From the NCBI RefSeq assembly GCF_024273195.1, contig NZ_JAMZCU010000002.1:62001-126000 (forward strand): DNA of 64,000 nucleotides, read 5' to 3'. Of the stretch, positions 17,928 to 27,170 are shown in pieces. Made by a program: the position numbers and the translations under genes. The notes under the pieces are model-generated. The model saw only the letters and a program-made list of their open reading frames with translations. It did not search any database and was not told the DNA's origin. Within the stretch, counting starts at the first letter, position 1; each line of letters opens with the position of its first letter. The stretch is from Devosia ureilytica (GTDB lineage Bacteria > Pseudomonadota > Alphaproteobacteria > Rhizobiales > Devosiaceae).

Positions 17928-18146
17928 AAAATCCTTCCAGTGGAAGGATTTTAGCGGAGAAGGCCATGAGAGCTATGCTCGAATGGCAAGCCGTGCCCTT
18001 GGGGCAAATTCGCTCCAGTGGAGCGAATTTAGGCGAGAAGGCCACGAGAGCTATGCTCGCGTGGCGAGGCGGCGGCGACGAAGCCGCCAAATCCTCCCCA
18101 ATGGAGGATTTTAGCCGAGACGGCCATGAGAGTGTGCTCGTATGGC
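17928..18146. repeat. Three tandem paired-hairpin units with compensating stem changes
   Basis: Three units start at 17928, 18006 and 18089. In each, a perfect variable hairpin is followed after 10-11 bases by a conserved hairpin. The variable stems are AAAATCCTTCC (17928-17952), AAATTCGCTCC (18006-18030) and AAATCCTCC (18089-18111), each with its exact complement; the first two have an AGT loop. The conserved hairpins at 17963, 18041 and 18123 have an outer stem GCCAY/RTGGC, a GA internal mismatch and a GAG(C)/(G)CTC inner stem. The first variable hairpin ends in T4 and could also terminate the upstream gene. This fills most of the space up to the next gene at 18263. Confidence 0.85.
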
Positions 18147-18262
18147 GGAGCGGTCCAGGCCGCCTGACGCCCATGGATATCCTTAACAGAGTGCGCAAAA
18201 TCGCACTGATTGACAGTCCTGGCTGTTAATCCCCATGCTTCATCATCCGCGCTCGGCACGAG

Positions 18263-18919
18263 ATGGAGGGGTGGGTGGAAATTCTGTTTCTGCTGCTGGC
18301 CGCAGCGGCGCTTTATGCGGCATTTGGATCGGGCCGTCTGCCACGGCCGTTCAGGTCCTTGGGTCGGCGCAGACCCTATTCAGGTCCGAAGCGATCAAGC
18401 CCCACACCCCTGAACGCCTACCCGCGCGTGGTCCCGAAATCCACGCCCGTGCTCGATTCGTCTGACCAATTGCGCGTCGTCATGGGCGCCGCCTTTGAGA
18501 AAACCCGGTTGATGTCGCGCCCCGAATATGACGTCTTTCGCGTTGTCGAGACGCATTTGCGGCGTTGTGGCCCCGGTTATCGCCTTATGGCGCAGACCAG
18601 CATGGGTGAGTTTATCCGGTCCGCCGACCCTTCGGCCCATAGTTCGATCAACTCCAAGCGCGTCGACATGCTGATCATCGACACGTTCGGTTTTGCGGTC
18701 GTCGCCATCGAGCATCAAGGCAGCGGTCACTATCAGAACGACGCCGCCGCCCGCGATGCGGTCAAGCGGGAGGCGCTGCGACGGGCCGGGATCGAGTATC
18801 TGGAAATATTCCAGCACCATCAGCCTGAAGAAATTTGCGCTCTGGTCTCTGGCGCCATTGAGCGCAGCAAGCCACCGGCGGCAGCCCCAATCCCTTTTCC
18901 CCAGACGGGTCGCACCTGA
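18263..18919 (+). CDS. DUF2726 domain protein with N-terminal membrane anchor
   Basis: A 218-aa protein. A single hydrophobic segment (about residues 4-21) is followed by a basic Pro-rich linker. The globular domain has RPEYDVFRVVE, SSINSKRVDMLIIDTFGFAVVAIEHQG and DAAARDAVKREALRRAGIEYLEI. The acidic D-...-E-x-Q-G pattern is typical of the DUF2726 family, which is related to PD-(D/E)XK nuclease-like folds. Activity has not been demonstrated for the membrane-anchored forms that I know of. It is convergent with the psuK gene, with stop codons two bases apart. Confidence 0.8.
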   Translation: MEGWVEILFLLLAAAALYAAFGSGRLPRPFRSLGRRRPYSGPKRSSPTPLNAYPRVVPKSTPVLDSSDQLRVVMGAAFEKTRLMSRPEYDVFRVVETHLRRCGPGYRLMAQTSMGEFIRSADPSAHSSINSKRVDMLIIDTFGFAVVAIEHQGSGHYQNDAAARDAVKREALRRAGIEYLEIFQHHQPEEICALVSGAIERSKPPAAAPIPFPQTGRT

Positions 18920-18920
18920 C

Positions 18921-19805
18921 CTACTGCGGTTGCCCGCCCACCGCCTGCACCGCCCGCGCGCCCTCGGCAATCCCCGCCTCGAGACAGGCTGCATGCGTCT
19001 GGCCGCGCAGCATGGCGGCGACGAACCCTGCGGCAAAGGCATCGCCTGCCCCGGTCGTATCGACCACATCGACAATAGGCGCCGGTCGGCTTTGCGACAT
19101 GCCATCGCGCCCGCCGAGCGCCGCGCCGAACCGGCCGCGCTTGATCACCACATGGGTGAACTGCTCGCCCAGCATCTGCATCTGCATCTCGAAATCGGCT
19201 TCGCCCGTCAGCAGTTCGGCCTCGCCTTGATTGGCAAACAGCCAGTCGGCCTTGCCCACCCAGTCGCGGAACACCTGCGGCCCCACCTCGGCCAGAAAAC
19301 CCGTTGAGGCCGGGTCGATGGCAATGGCCACGCCCCGGCTACGCGCCGCTTCAAGCAGGATTTGCACCGCGTGGCGCGGCCCCGGCGCGAAAAAGCTGTA
19401 GCCCGAGATCAGCACCAGCCCGACGCCATCGAGCAGGTCTTCGGGCAGGTCCTGGGGCGAGAGATTAAGATTGGCGCCCCGGTCGGTGAGAAAGCTGCGC
19501 TCGCCGCCCGGATCAAGAATGGTCACCAGCACGCCGGAGGGCAGGTCCTTGTCGCCCGCCAGCGCCGGCACGACGCCCAGCCCGCGGAAATAGTTCTCAT
19601 ACATGGACCGCTCGGCGGCCCCGACCCGCGCCGCAAACAGCACGTCGGCGCCCGCCGCGCCCAGCCACACCGCCTGGTTGGCCCCCGACCCGCCCGGCCG
19701 GTTACGGATTTCGGCGCGCCGGTCCGAACCGGGCACGATCGGGCCCTCGGGCCGCACGATGATGTCGGTCATCACATCGCCGACCACCAGGACCCGAGCA
19801 CTCAT
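18921..19805 (-). CDS. psuK: PfkB-family sugar kinase, probable pseudouridine kinase
   Basis: A 294-aa ribokinase-like enzyme. The N-terminal PfkB signature region is RPGGSGANQAVWLGAAGADV, and the C-terminal signature VVDTTGAGDAFAAGFVAAML holds the catalytic Asp in the anion-hole GAGD. It overlaps the pseudouridine-phosphate glycosidase gene by four bases (ATGA), which is the main evidence that the substrate is pseudouridine; other nucleosides or ribose cannot be excluded. In the pathway the kinase forms pseudouridine 5'-phosphate, which PsuG then splits into uracil and ribose 5-phosphate. Confidence 0.87.
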   Translation of the reverse strand: MSARVLVVGDVMTDIIVRPEGPIVPGSDRRAEIRNRPGGSGANQAVWLGAAGADVLFAARVGAAERSMYENYFRGLGVVPALAGDKDLPSGVLVTILDPGGERSFLTDRGANLNLSPQDLPEDLLDGVGLVLISGYSFFAPGPRHAVQILLEAARSRGVAIAIDPASTGFLAEVGPQVFRDWVGKADWLFANQGEAELLTGEADFEMQMQMLGEQFTHVVIKRGRFGAALGGRDGMSQSRPAPIVDVVDTTGAGDAFAAGFVAAMLRGQTHAACLEAGIAEGARAVQAVGGQPQ

Positions 19806-20737
19806 GCGGGGCGCGACGCCAGCTGTGCCGAGAGCGCCACGGCGATCTGGGCCGCGACCTTGGCATTGTTCTTGACCAGCGCAATGTTGGATTCCAGCGA
19901 CTTGCCGCCGGTCAATTCAAAGATGCGCTGCAACAGGAACGGCGTCGTCGCCTTGCCCTTGATCCCCTGCGCCTCAGCGTCGTTGAGCGCCTGGGCGATG
20001 AAACCCTCGATGGCCGAAGCCTCCCAGGCATCGGCTTCCGGGATCGGATTGGCGATCAGCACGCCGCCCATATGCAGATCGGACTGGATCGCCAGCATCC
20101 GGGCCACATCCGCGGGCGTATCGAAACGCTGATCCACCTTGTGCCCGCTGGTCCGCGCCCAGAAGGCCGGAAAATCCTCAGTGCCGAATCCGAGCACCGG
20201 CACGCCATTGGTTTCGAGCACTTCTAGCGTCTTGGCAATGTCGAGGATCGACTTGGCCCCGGCGCAGATCACCGCCACCGGCGTGCGGCCCAGCTCTTCG
20301 AGGTCCGCTGAAATGTCAAAGCTCTGCTCGGCGCCGCGGTGCACGCCACCAATGCCGCCCGTGGCAAAGATGCGGATGCCGGCCAGCGCCGCAATCTGCA
20401 TGGTGGTGGCAACCGTTGTGCCGGCCATGACGCCCTGGGCCAAAAGGCTCGCCATGTCGCGCCGGCTGGCCTTGGCGGCCGCATGCCCTTCCACGGCCAG
20501 GCGTTCGAGGTCTTCTCCCGAAACCCCCACGCACAGCCGCCCGTCCATGATGGCAATGGTCGCTGGCACCGCCCCATGCGCCCGCACCACGTCCTCGACC
20601 TCGCGCGCCATGGCCAGGTTCTGCGGATAGGGCATGCCATGGGTGATGATGGTCGATTCCAGCGCCACCACCGGCTTGCCGGCCGCCAGCGCCGCCTTTA
20701 CCTCGCCCGAGATCGATAGATAGGCCCTTGCGCTCAT
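19802..20737 (-). CDS. psuG: Pseudouridine-5'-phosphate glycosidase
   Basis: A 311-aa enzyme that breaks the C-C glycosidic bond of pseudouridine 5'-phosphate to give uracil and ribose 5-phosphate. Family signatures are clear: VALESTIITHGMPYPQN, GVSGEDLERL, ASLLAQGVMAGTTVATTM, FATGGIGGVHRGA, VICAGAKSILDI and ANPIPEA. The chosen ATG at 20737 gives a typical N terminus. The frame is open far upstream across the intergenic region, which is not coding. It forms a translationally coupled two-gene operon with psuK. Confidence 0.95.
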   Translation of the reverse strand: MSARAYLSISGEVKAALAAGKPVVALESTIITHGMPYPQNLAMAREVEDVVRAHGAVPATIAIMDGRLCVGVSGEDLERLAVEGHAAAKASRRDMASLLAQGVMAGTTVATTMQIAALAGIRIFATGGIGGVHRGAEQSFDISADLEELGRTPVAVICAGAKSILDIAKTLEVLETNGVPVLGFGTEDFPAFWARTSGHKVDQRFDTPADVARMLAIQSDLHMGGVLIANPIPEADAWEASAIEGFIAQALNDAEAQGIKGKATTPFLLQRIFELTGGKSLESNIALVKNNAKVAAQIAVALSAQLASRPA

Positions 20738-21180
20738 TTTCCGCGTCACTCCGAAACCGTCTGTGGCCGCCCCTGGGCAGCCGGATTGCCCGGGGTTGTG
20801 CGCTGCCGCACGGGGCCGGTCAAGCCCCGCAAATTCTTGCGCAAATCCGCCTTGTCGCCCCCGATCTTTGTCGATAATTTGACTTTTGCAAGAGAGGGAA
20901 AGGACAGTTCGCTGACCAGGTCCAGCATTGATGGCGCTGCTTTGGCGCCTCGATACGCGCCCGAACACGGGCTGATCGCAGCGGCTTGTTCCGACGCCTC
21001 CGGGTGTCGCCTCGACACGCATCCAGGCACAGTGATTTTGATATTTCCGGGTTCTCGAAGATGAGGCCCCGGGGTTGAGCCGCGGCTCCTTCCGCGAAAA
21101 TGCGCGACCTGTCGCGTCAAACCGGCTGTCCATGTGGACGCCACTCGCCTCCACCACGGTCCCCACAGGAGACTAAGTCC
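20738..21180. other. 443-base divergent intergenic region, psuG and potF promoters
   Basis: This stretch separates psuG (minus) from the polyamine-binding gene (plus). It contains short GC-rich inverted repeats and an AT-richer patch around 20865-20895. A good ribosome binding site (AGGAG) precedes the polyamine gene. No convincing gene, conserved riboswitch or clear -35/-10 pair was seen. Confidence 0.4.
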
Positions 21181-22263
21181 ATGAAAAAGACCCTCGCCAT
21201 CGCCTTTGGCGCTCTCTTGGTCGCCAACCCTGCGCTCGCGCAGGAAGAGCCGGTGCTCAACATCTACAATTGGTCGGACTATATTGCCGAAGACACCATC
21301 GCCAATTTCGAGGCGGAAACCGGCATCAAGGTCAATTACGACGTCTATGACAACAATGAGATCGTCGACGCCAAGCTCCTGGCCGGAAACTCGGGCTATG
21401 ACATCGTCGTGCCCTCGGGCAATTTCCTCGAGCGCCAGATTCAGGCCGGCCTGATCCTGCCGCTCGACAAGTCCAAGCTGACCAATCTGGGCAATCTCGA
21501 TCCCGCCGTCATGGCCACCGCCGCCGAGCAGGACCCCGACAACGGCCATGCCGTGCCCTATATGATCAACACCATCGGCCTGGGTTACAATGTCGCCAAG
21601 GTCACCGAGGCCCTGGGCCCCGATGCGGACCTTGAAAGCTGGGACCTGCTGTTCAAGCCCGAAGTCGTTGAAAAGCTGGCCGGCTGCGGCGTGACCGTAC
21701 TCGACAGCCCCTCCGAAGTGATGGGCATTGCCCTCCACTATCTCGGCCTCGACCCCAATTCGGAAAACGAAGAGGACCTGGCCAAGGCCGAGGAACTGAT
21801 GAATTCCATCAAGCCCTCGCTGCGCTACTACCATTCCTCCCAGTACATCGATGACCTGGGCAATGGCGAAGTCTGCCTGTCGCTGGGCTATTCGGGCGAT
21901 ATCTTCATCGCCTCCGACAGCGCCGCCGAAGGCGTCGAGATCACCTATCTGATCCCCAAGGAAGGCGCTGCGACCCTCTTCGACTTCCTGGCCATTCCCG
22001 CCGATGCACCCCATCCGGGCAATGCCCACACCTTCATCAACTACATCCTCGAGCCCGAAGTGGTGGCGGCGATCACCAATTATGTGTTCTACGCCAACCC
22101 CAACCTGCCGGCGCTCGAATTTGTCGATGAGGAAGTCAAATCCAACCCCGGCATCTACCCGCCGGCCGAGACCATCTCCAAGGCTTTCGTGATGAAGGCG
22201 CATTCGCCTGAATTCGAGGAAGTCCTCACCCGCACCTGGACCCGCATCAAGACCGGCCAGTAA
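21181..22263 (+). CDS. potF: Periplasmic putrescine/spermidine-binding protein
   Basis: A 360-aa substrate-binding protein. A signal peptide (MKKTLAIAFGALLVANPALA, cleavage after ALA) precedes the mature start at QEEPVLNIYNWSDYIAEDTI, the classic PotD/PotF opening. Further family features are IVVPSGNFLERQIQAG, YMINTIGLGYN, SLGYSGDIF and ANPNLPALEFV. Acidic and aromatic residues typical of polyamine binding are retained, and the whole transporter follows. Putrescine versus spermidine preference cannot be read with confidence. AGGAG lies about 8 bases before the ATG. Confidence 0.93.
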   Translation: MKKTLAIAFGALLVANPALAQEEPVLNIYNWSDYIAEDTIANFEAETGIKVNYDVYDNNEIVDAKLLAGNSGYDIVVPSGNFLERQIQAGLILPLDKSKLTNLGNLDPAVMATAAEQDPDNGHAVPYMINTIGLGYNVAKVTEALGPDADLESWDLLFKPEVVEKLAGCGVTVLDSPSEVMGIALHYLGLDPNSENEEDLAKAEELMNSIKPSLRYYHSSQYIDDLGNGEVCLSLGYSGDIFIASDSAAEGVEITYLIPKEGAATLFDFLAIPADAPHPGNAHTFINYILEPEVVAAITNYVFYANPNLPALEFVDEEVKSNPGIYPPAETISKAFVMKAHSPEFEEVLTRTWTRIKTGQ

Positions 22264-22273
22264 CATCACCCTG

Positions 22274-22304
22274 AACAAGGGGCGGCACCGATCGCCCCTT
22301 GTTT
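22274..22304 (+). terminator. Intra-operon terminator/attenuator after potF
   Basis: An 11-bp stem (AACAAGGGGCG with CGCCCCTTGTT) closes in TTT just 10 bases after the potF stop. Because the membrane and ATPase genes follow on the same strand, it probably lowers their expression relative to the binding protein or stabilises the potF transcript end. Confidence 0.65.
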
Positions 22305-22329
22305 CCATCGGACTCTCCGGTGGCGCGTT

Positions 22330-22446
22330 TGGAAAGTCGCTCAGGTGAGTCAGCTGCCGCGATTTTCGAGAACCGGAGCGCCGCGTACCTTTGGTACGTG
22401 TGCACCGGAAGCGGAGAAAGCCGCGGCAGGTGGCCGCCGGAGTAGA
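22330..22446. repeat. Large imperfect palindrome (intergenic mosaic-type element)
   Basis: The left arm around GTCAGCTGCCGCGATTTTC pairs imperfectly with the right arm around GAAAGCCGCGGCAGGTGGC. The centre contains an exact GTACC-TTT-GGTAC hairpin. The element fills the gap between potF and the ATPase gene and ends a few bases before the latter's start. Its GTACGTGTGCACCGGAAGCG-type core resembles dispersed palindromic elements common in Hyphomicrobiales; this is recalled, not searched. Confidence 0.6.
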
Positions 22447-22458
22447 GTTTACAGCGTC

Positions 22459-23610
<1,152 letters not shown>

Positions 23611-23616
23611 GCATGA

Positions 23617-23752
23617 TCCCAGCCCCCCCCTCACCCGGCTCGCCCTGCGGGCGATCCACCCTCTCCCCGAGAGGGAGAGGAATAGAGGCGCACGCCGGAC
23701 CATTCTTCTCCCTCTCGGGGAGAAGGTGGCGCGAGGCGCCGGATGAGGGGGA
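23617..23752. repeat. RIME-like palindromic repeat, copy A
   Basis: An inverted-repeat element of about 135 bp begins CCCCCCTCACCCGGCTCGCC and ends in GCGCCGGATGAGGGGGA. Inner arms GAGAGGGAGAGG and CTCCCTCTCGGGGAGAAGG pair. It lies between the ATPase and first permease genes of the polyamine operon. A closely similar copy lies at 60656-60785. The family resembles the RIME intergenic elements known from rhizobia. Confidence 0.75.
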
Positions 23753-23782
23753 ATGCCAGCACGCGCACAGGGTCATTTCATC

Positions 23783-24733
23783 ATGACCACCCGCGACCCC
23801 ACCATTCCGCCACCCCGGCGCCTCAAACCCTGGAACGCCGTCGAACGCGGCCTCGCCCGCGTCGGCATTTCCGGGCGCATGCTGGTGCTGCTGGCCCCGG
23901 TGCTCTGGCTTCTGGTCTTCTTTCTCATTCCGCTGGCCGTGGTCTTTGGCATTTCGCTGGCCAACAAGCAGTTCGGCCGCCCGCCCTATACGCCCCTCCT
24001 CACCACCGATGAGGGCACGGTGCAGCTCACCCTGCATCTCAATAATTACATCCGCCTGTTCACCGACAATCTCTATGTCGCGGCCTATCTCAGCTCCATT
24101 CGCATCGCCGCCATTGCCACGGTGATCACCCTTCTCGTGGGCTACCCCATGGCCTATGCCATCGCCCGCTCGTCCGACCGCTGGCGCAATATCCTTCTGA
24201 TGCTGGTGATCCTGCCCTTCTTCACCTCATTCCTGCTGCGCGTTTATGCGCTCACCGGTTTCATGCGCGGCAATGGCGTCATCAACCAGTTCATCGGCCT
24301 TTTCGGCTTTGAACCGCTGGTGATGATGCAGACCGATTTTGCCGTCTATGTGGGCATTGTCTACACCTACCTGCCCTTCATGATCCTGCCGCTCTATACG
24401 ACGCTGGTGAAGCTCGACGTCTCGCTGTTCGAGGCCTCCGCCGATCTGGGCGCACGGCCCATCCACACCTTCCTGTTCATCACCCTGCCGCTCTCGCTGC
24501 CCGGGGTGATCGCCGGCTCCATGCTGGTGTTCATTCCGGCCATTGGCGAATTCGTCATTCCCTCGCTCCTGGGCGGCCCTGAAACCCTGATGATCGGCCG
24601 CGTGCTCTGGGACGAGTTTTTCACCAATACCAATTGGCCGCGCGCCGCCGCCGTCGCCTGCGCCATGCTGGTCGTGGTGGTCGTGCCGATCATGCTGTTG
24701 CAAAAGGCGCAGGGCGCCGTGGTGGAGAAATAG
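23783..24733 (+). CDS. potH: Polyamine ABC transporter permease (first)
   Basis: A 316-aa inner-membrane permease with about six hydrophobic spans, from LVLLAPVLWLLVFFLIPLAVVFGISLA at the N terminus to the last span near the C terminus. The cytoplasmic ATPase-coupling EAA loop is EASADLGARPIHTFLFITLPLSLPG. I chose the ATG at 23783 as the more typical start. An in-frame ATG at 23753 lies at the very edge of the palindromic repeat and would add ten residues. It is followed by the second permease after one base. Confidence 0.93.
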   Translation: MTTRDPTIPPPRRLKPWNAVERGLARVGISGRMLVLLAPVLWLLVFFLIPLAVVFGISLANKQFGRPPYTPLLTTDEGTVQLTLHLNNYIRLFTDNLYVAAYLSSIRIAAIATVITLLVGYPMAYAIARSSDRWRNILLMLVILPFFTSFLLRVYALTGFMRGNGVINQFIGLFGFEPLVMMQTDFAVYVGIVYTYLPFMILPLYTTLVKLDVSLFEASADLGARPIHTFLFITLPLSLPGVIAGSMLVFIPAIGEFVIPSLLGGPETLMIGRVLWDEFFTNTNWPRAAAVACAMLVVVVVPIMLLQKAQGAVVEK

Positions 24734-24734
24734 C

Positions 24735-25541
24735 ATGCGCAAGGGCTGGTTTTTGCCAATCGCAGCGGCGCTGGGCTTTTCGTTTCTCTATGCGCCCATC
24801 GTTTCGCTGGTCATCTTCTCGTTCAACGAGAACCGGCTGGTCACCGTCTGGTCCGGCTTTTCACTCAAATGGTATGGCGAACTGTTCAACGATCCGCAGA
24901 TGCTGGGCGCCGCCTGGCTGAGCCTGCAGATCGCCGCTCTCAGCGCCACCATTGCCCTGGTGCTCGGCACCCTGGCCGCCGTGGCCCTGGTGCGCTTCCG
25001 CCGCTTCAAGGGCCGCACGCTTTTTGCCGGCATGGTCTCGGCGCCCCTGGTCATGCCCGATGTCATCACGGGTCTTTCGCTGCTGCTGCTGTTTGTCGCC
25101 ATGGAATCCATCCTCGGCTGGCCGCAGGGTCGCGGCATGCTGACCATCGTCATCGCCCACGCCACCTTCTGCACCGCCTATGTCTGCGTCGTGGTGCAAT
25201 CGCGCCTTGGCGATTTCGACCGCAGCCTCGAAGAAGCCGCCATGGACCTGGGCGCCCCGCCCGTCCGCACCTTTTTCGATATCACCCTGCCCATCATCGC
25301 CCCGGCGCTGGTCTCGGGGTGGCTCCTGGGCTTCACCCTTTCGCTCGACGATCTGGTCATCGCCAGCTTCGTTTCCGGCCCCGGCTCCTCCACCCTGCCC
25401 ATGGTGATCTTTTCCAAGGTGCGCCTCGGCGTCTCGCCCGACGTCAACGCGCTCGCCACCATCATCATCGGTATTGTGGCGCTCGGCGTTCTGGCGGCCA
25501 CCATCATCCAGCTGCGCAGCAAGCCCAGGACCCAGATCTGA
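24735..25541 (+). CDS. potI: Polyamine ABC transporter permease (second)
   Basis: A 268-aa permease with about six membrane spans. It starts MRKGWFLPIAAALGFSFLYAPIVSLVIFSFNENR, typical of PotC/PotI. The coupling loop is EEAAMDLGAPPVRTFFDITLPIIAP, and the downstream LSLDDLVIASFVSGPGSSTLPM is strongly conserved in the family. Its ATG follows the first permease stop directly and the ribosome binding site GGAG lies inside the preceding gene. It completes a four-gene importer. Confidence 0.94.
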   Translation: MRKGWFLPIAAALGFSFLYAPIVSLVIFSFNENRLVTVWSGFSLKWYGELFNDPQMLGAAWLSLQIAALSATIALVLGTLAAVALVRFRRFKGRTLFAGMVSAPLVMPDVITGLSLLLLFVAMESILGWPQGRGMLTIVIAHATFCTAYVCVVVQSRLGDFDRSLEEAAMDLGAPPVRTFFDITLPIIAPALVSGWLLGFTLSLDDLVIASFVSGPGSSTLPMVIFSKVRLGVSPDVNALATIIIGIVALGVLAATIIQLRSKPRTQI

Positions 25542-25755
25542 GCGAACGGCTCCGCCCGCGCACCCCCACTGTTCCGCCCTCGGGCCCGACCCGAGGGCCA
25601 TTGCCTACCGGCACACGACGCCTGATTTGCGCCATCCCCGGGGCGATACCTGCATCGGCGGATGCGACATCGCGGGGGATTGATCAGGCCCGCATGAAAA
25701 AATTTGTGACCCAGCTGCACTGGACAGCCCCGAAAAACGGGCGCAAGCTTCACCC
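25542..25755. other. Intergenic region between potI and the small ORF
   Basis: A CCCTCGGG/CCCGAGGG hairpin lies shortly after the potI stop (around 25578-25599) but has no T tract. A further GCATC/GATGC hairpin lies near 25652-25667. No credible gene was seen. This stretch should contain the promoter for the small ORF transcript that ends at the 25900 terminator; none is clear. Confidence 0.35.
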
Positions 25756-25785
25756 ATGTTCAATCAAAGCAAAGGAGGTGATCCA

Positions 25786-25857
25786 GTGTCTTATGAGGTT
25801 TTGGCTCTCGAAGAAGGTCTGGGTTTTCGTGTGTTGGCAGGGAGTGATCTAGGCTAA
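25786..25857 (+). CDS. Putative 23-aa small protein or leader peptide with a perfect Shine-Dalgarno
   Basis: A GTG codon at 25786 is preceded, one base away, by AAAGGAGGTGATCC (25771-25784). That is the full complement of the universal 16S rRNA 3' end. The ORF encodes 23 residues, beginning MSYEVLALEEG and ending LAGSDLG, and stops at 25855-25857. An in-frame ATG at 25756 would add ten residues (MFNQSKGGDP) by reading through the SD. The core GGAGG is 8 bases before the GTG, a normal spacing. A terminator follows at 25900, making a self-contained short transcript unit between potI and purU. I do not recognise the peptide. Confidence 0.5.
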   Translation: MSYEVLALEEGLGFRVLAGSDLG

Positions 25858-25899
25858 CGAACACGCATCTCCCGGCCCTCGAGGCCTGCAAAGCTCAGG

Positions 25900-25930
25900 A
25901 AGGGCTGTCCGCAAGGGCAGCCCTTTTCTG
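25900..25930 (+). terminator. Rho-independent terminator after the 23-aa ORF
   Basis: An 8-bp stem (AAGGGCTG with CAGCCCTT) is followed by TTCTGTT. It lies 43 bases past the small ORF and 65 bases before purU, so it could end a discrete small transcript or attenuate purU. Confidence 0.75.
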
Positions 25931-25994
25931 TTGCACTTGACGGGCGGCTCTAACCCATTGATACCGCTGCCAGCGTTTTTAGTGGAGGCCTGCC

Positions 25995-26849
25995 TTGTCC
26001 TCGGCCAATTTTGTACTGACCCTATCCTGCACCGATCGGCCCGGCATCGTTGCCGCCGTCACCACCGAACTGGCGGCGCTCAAGGCCAATATTGCCGAGA
26101 GCAACCAGTTCTGGGACCGCGAGACCGGCCGCTTTTTCATGCGCCTGGCCTTCACCGCGCCCGAAGGCGTCAGCCGCGACAGCATCGAAAAGGCGCTGAA
26201 ATCACCCATCGAGCGCTTCGAGATGAAAACCGCGCTGGCCGATGAAAGCCGCAAGAAGCGCGTCGTCATCATGGTCTCAAAATTCGACCACACGCTTTTG
26301 CACCTGCTCTACCAGATCCGGGTCGGCTGGCTCGACGCCGAGGTCGCCGCCGTGGTGTCCAACCACGAGGACGCCCGCAAGATCGCCGAAGATGCCGGCA
26401 TTCCCTTCCACTATCTGCCCGTCACCAAGGACACCAAGGCGGCCCAGGAGGCCCAGGTGCTCGACGTGGTCAAGGCCGTCGGCGCCGATCTCGTCGTGCT
26501 GGCGCGCTACATGCAGGTGCTCTCGGACAATCTCTCGACCCGGCTGTTCGGCCAGGTGATCAATATTCACCACTCGTTTCTTCCAAGCTTCAAGGGCGCA
26601 AAACCCTATCACCAGGCCCATGAGCGCGGCGTCAAGATCATCGGCGCCACCGCCCACTATGTCACCCCCGACCTCGACGAAGGCCCGATCATCGAGCAGG
26701 AAACCGCCCGCGTCACCCATGCCATGAGCCCTGACGACCTGGTCGCCGCCGGCCGCGACATCGAAAGCCGCGTCCTCGCCCGCGCCGTAAAACTGCACCT
26801 GGAAAGCCGGGTCATGCTGAATGGCAAGAAAACCGTGGTATTTGGGTGA
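25995..26849 (+). CDS. purU: Formyltetrahydrofolate deformylase
   Basis: A 284-aa enzyme that hydrolyses 10-formyl-THF to formate and THF, feeding formate to purine synthesis and balancing one-carbon pools. The N-terminal ACT domain reads LSCTDRPGIVAAVTTELA. The C-terminal formyltransferase-fold domain contains INIHHSFLPSFKGAKPYHQAHERGVK with the catalytic Asn/His pair, and HYVTPDLDEGPIIEQ with the conserved Asp. The start is a TTG with GGAGG six bases upstream. No other folate gene lies beside it. Confidence 0.95.
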   Translation: MSSANFVLTLSCTDRPGIVAAVTTELAALKANIAESNQFWDRETGRFFMRLAFTAPEGVSRDSIEKALKSPIERFEMKTALADESRKKRVVIMVSKFDHTLLHLLYQIRVGWLDAEVAAVVSNHEDARKIAEDAGIPFHYLPVTKDTKAAQEAQVLDVVKAVGADLVVLARYMQVLSDNLSTRLFGQVINIHHSFLPSFKGAKPYHQAHERGVKIIGATAHYVTPDLDEGPIIEQETARVTHAMSPDDLVAAGRDIESRVLARAVKLHLESRVMLNGKKTVVFG

Positions 26850-26878
26850 TCCGGCAGTGGGTAGTCCAGTGCGCTCAG

Positions 26879-27064
26879 TTACGACCTCATCCGCAGTTCA
26901 TTGATTGCCGTCATGAGCCGTTCGAATCGGCTTTCACTCCACGCCGCCGTAAGCATGATGAAGAATGCCAACAGGCCAAGTGCCACCGGGACGTTGCCCA
27001 GCGCGGCGCTGTAGACCACACCGCCAATGATGGCGGCCGACGCGAAACGCAGCAATTCTGCCAA
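26879..27064 (-). CDS. Small hydrophobic membrane protein, 61 aa
   Basis: The TTG start at 27064 has GGGAG about 8 bases upstream. The peptide (MAELLRFASAAIIGGVVYSA...) contains one or two membrane spans up to about residue 42, then a charged C-terminal tail (SESRFERLMTAINELRMRS). I recognise no family. Composition, ribosome binding site and a clean fit between purU and a palindromic repeat support it being real, but the evidence is modest. Confidence 0.5.
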   Translation of the reverse strand: MAELLRFASAAIIGGVVYSAALGNVPVALGLLAFFIMLTAAWSESRFERLMTAINELRMRS

Positions 27065-27170
27065 TTTCCATTCTCCCTAACCCAAGACAAGAAAACTTCC
27101 CCAGGCATTCGCCTAGGGTGATGTTGCTTTGTTCGGTTAGCCTTCTCACACCGCTGGGTCCTTCGGCTCC

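Noticed and set aside
25694-25852. 52-codon frame starting MKKFVTQLHW over the tiny ORF
   Set aside because: It overlaps the 14-base SD out of frame, shows no ribosome binding site of its own, and ends in Trp/Cys/Val-rich sequence unlike coding DNA here. The 23-codon frame fits the signals better.
25995-25997. A purine or folate riboswitch in the purU leader
   Set aside because: I looked for the ZTP (pfl) and THF consensus elements between potI and purU. Only simple hairpins and the terminator were seen.
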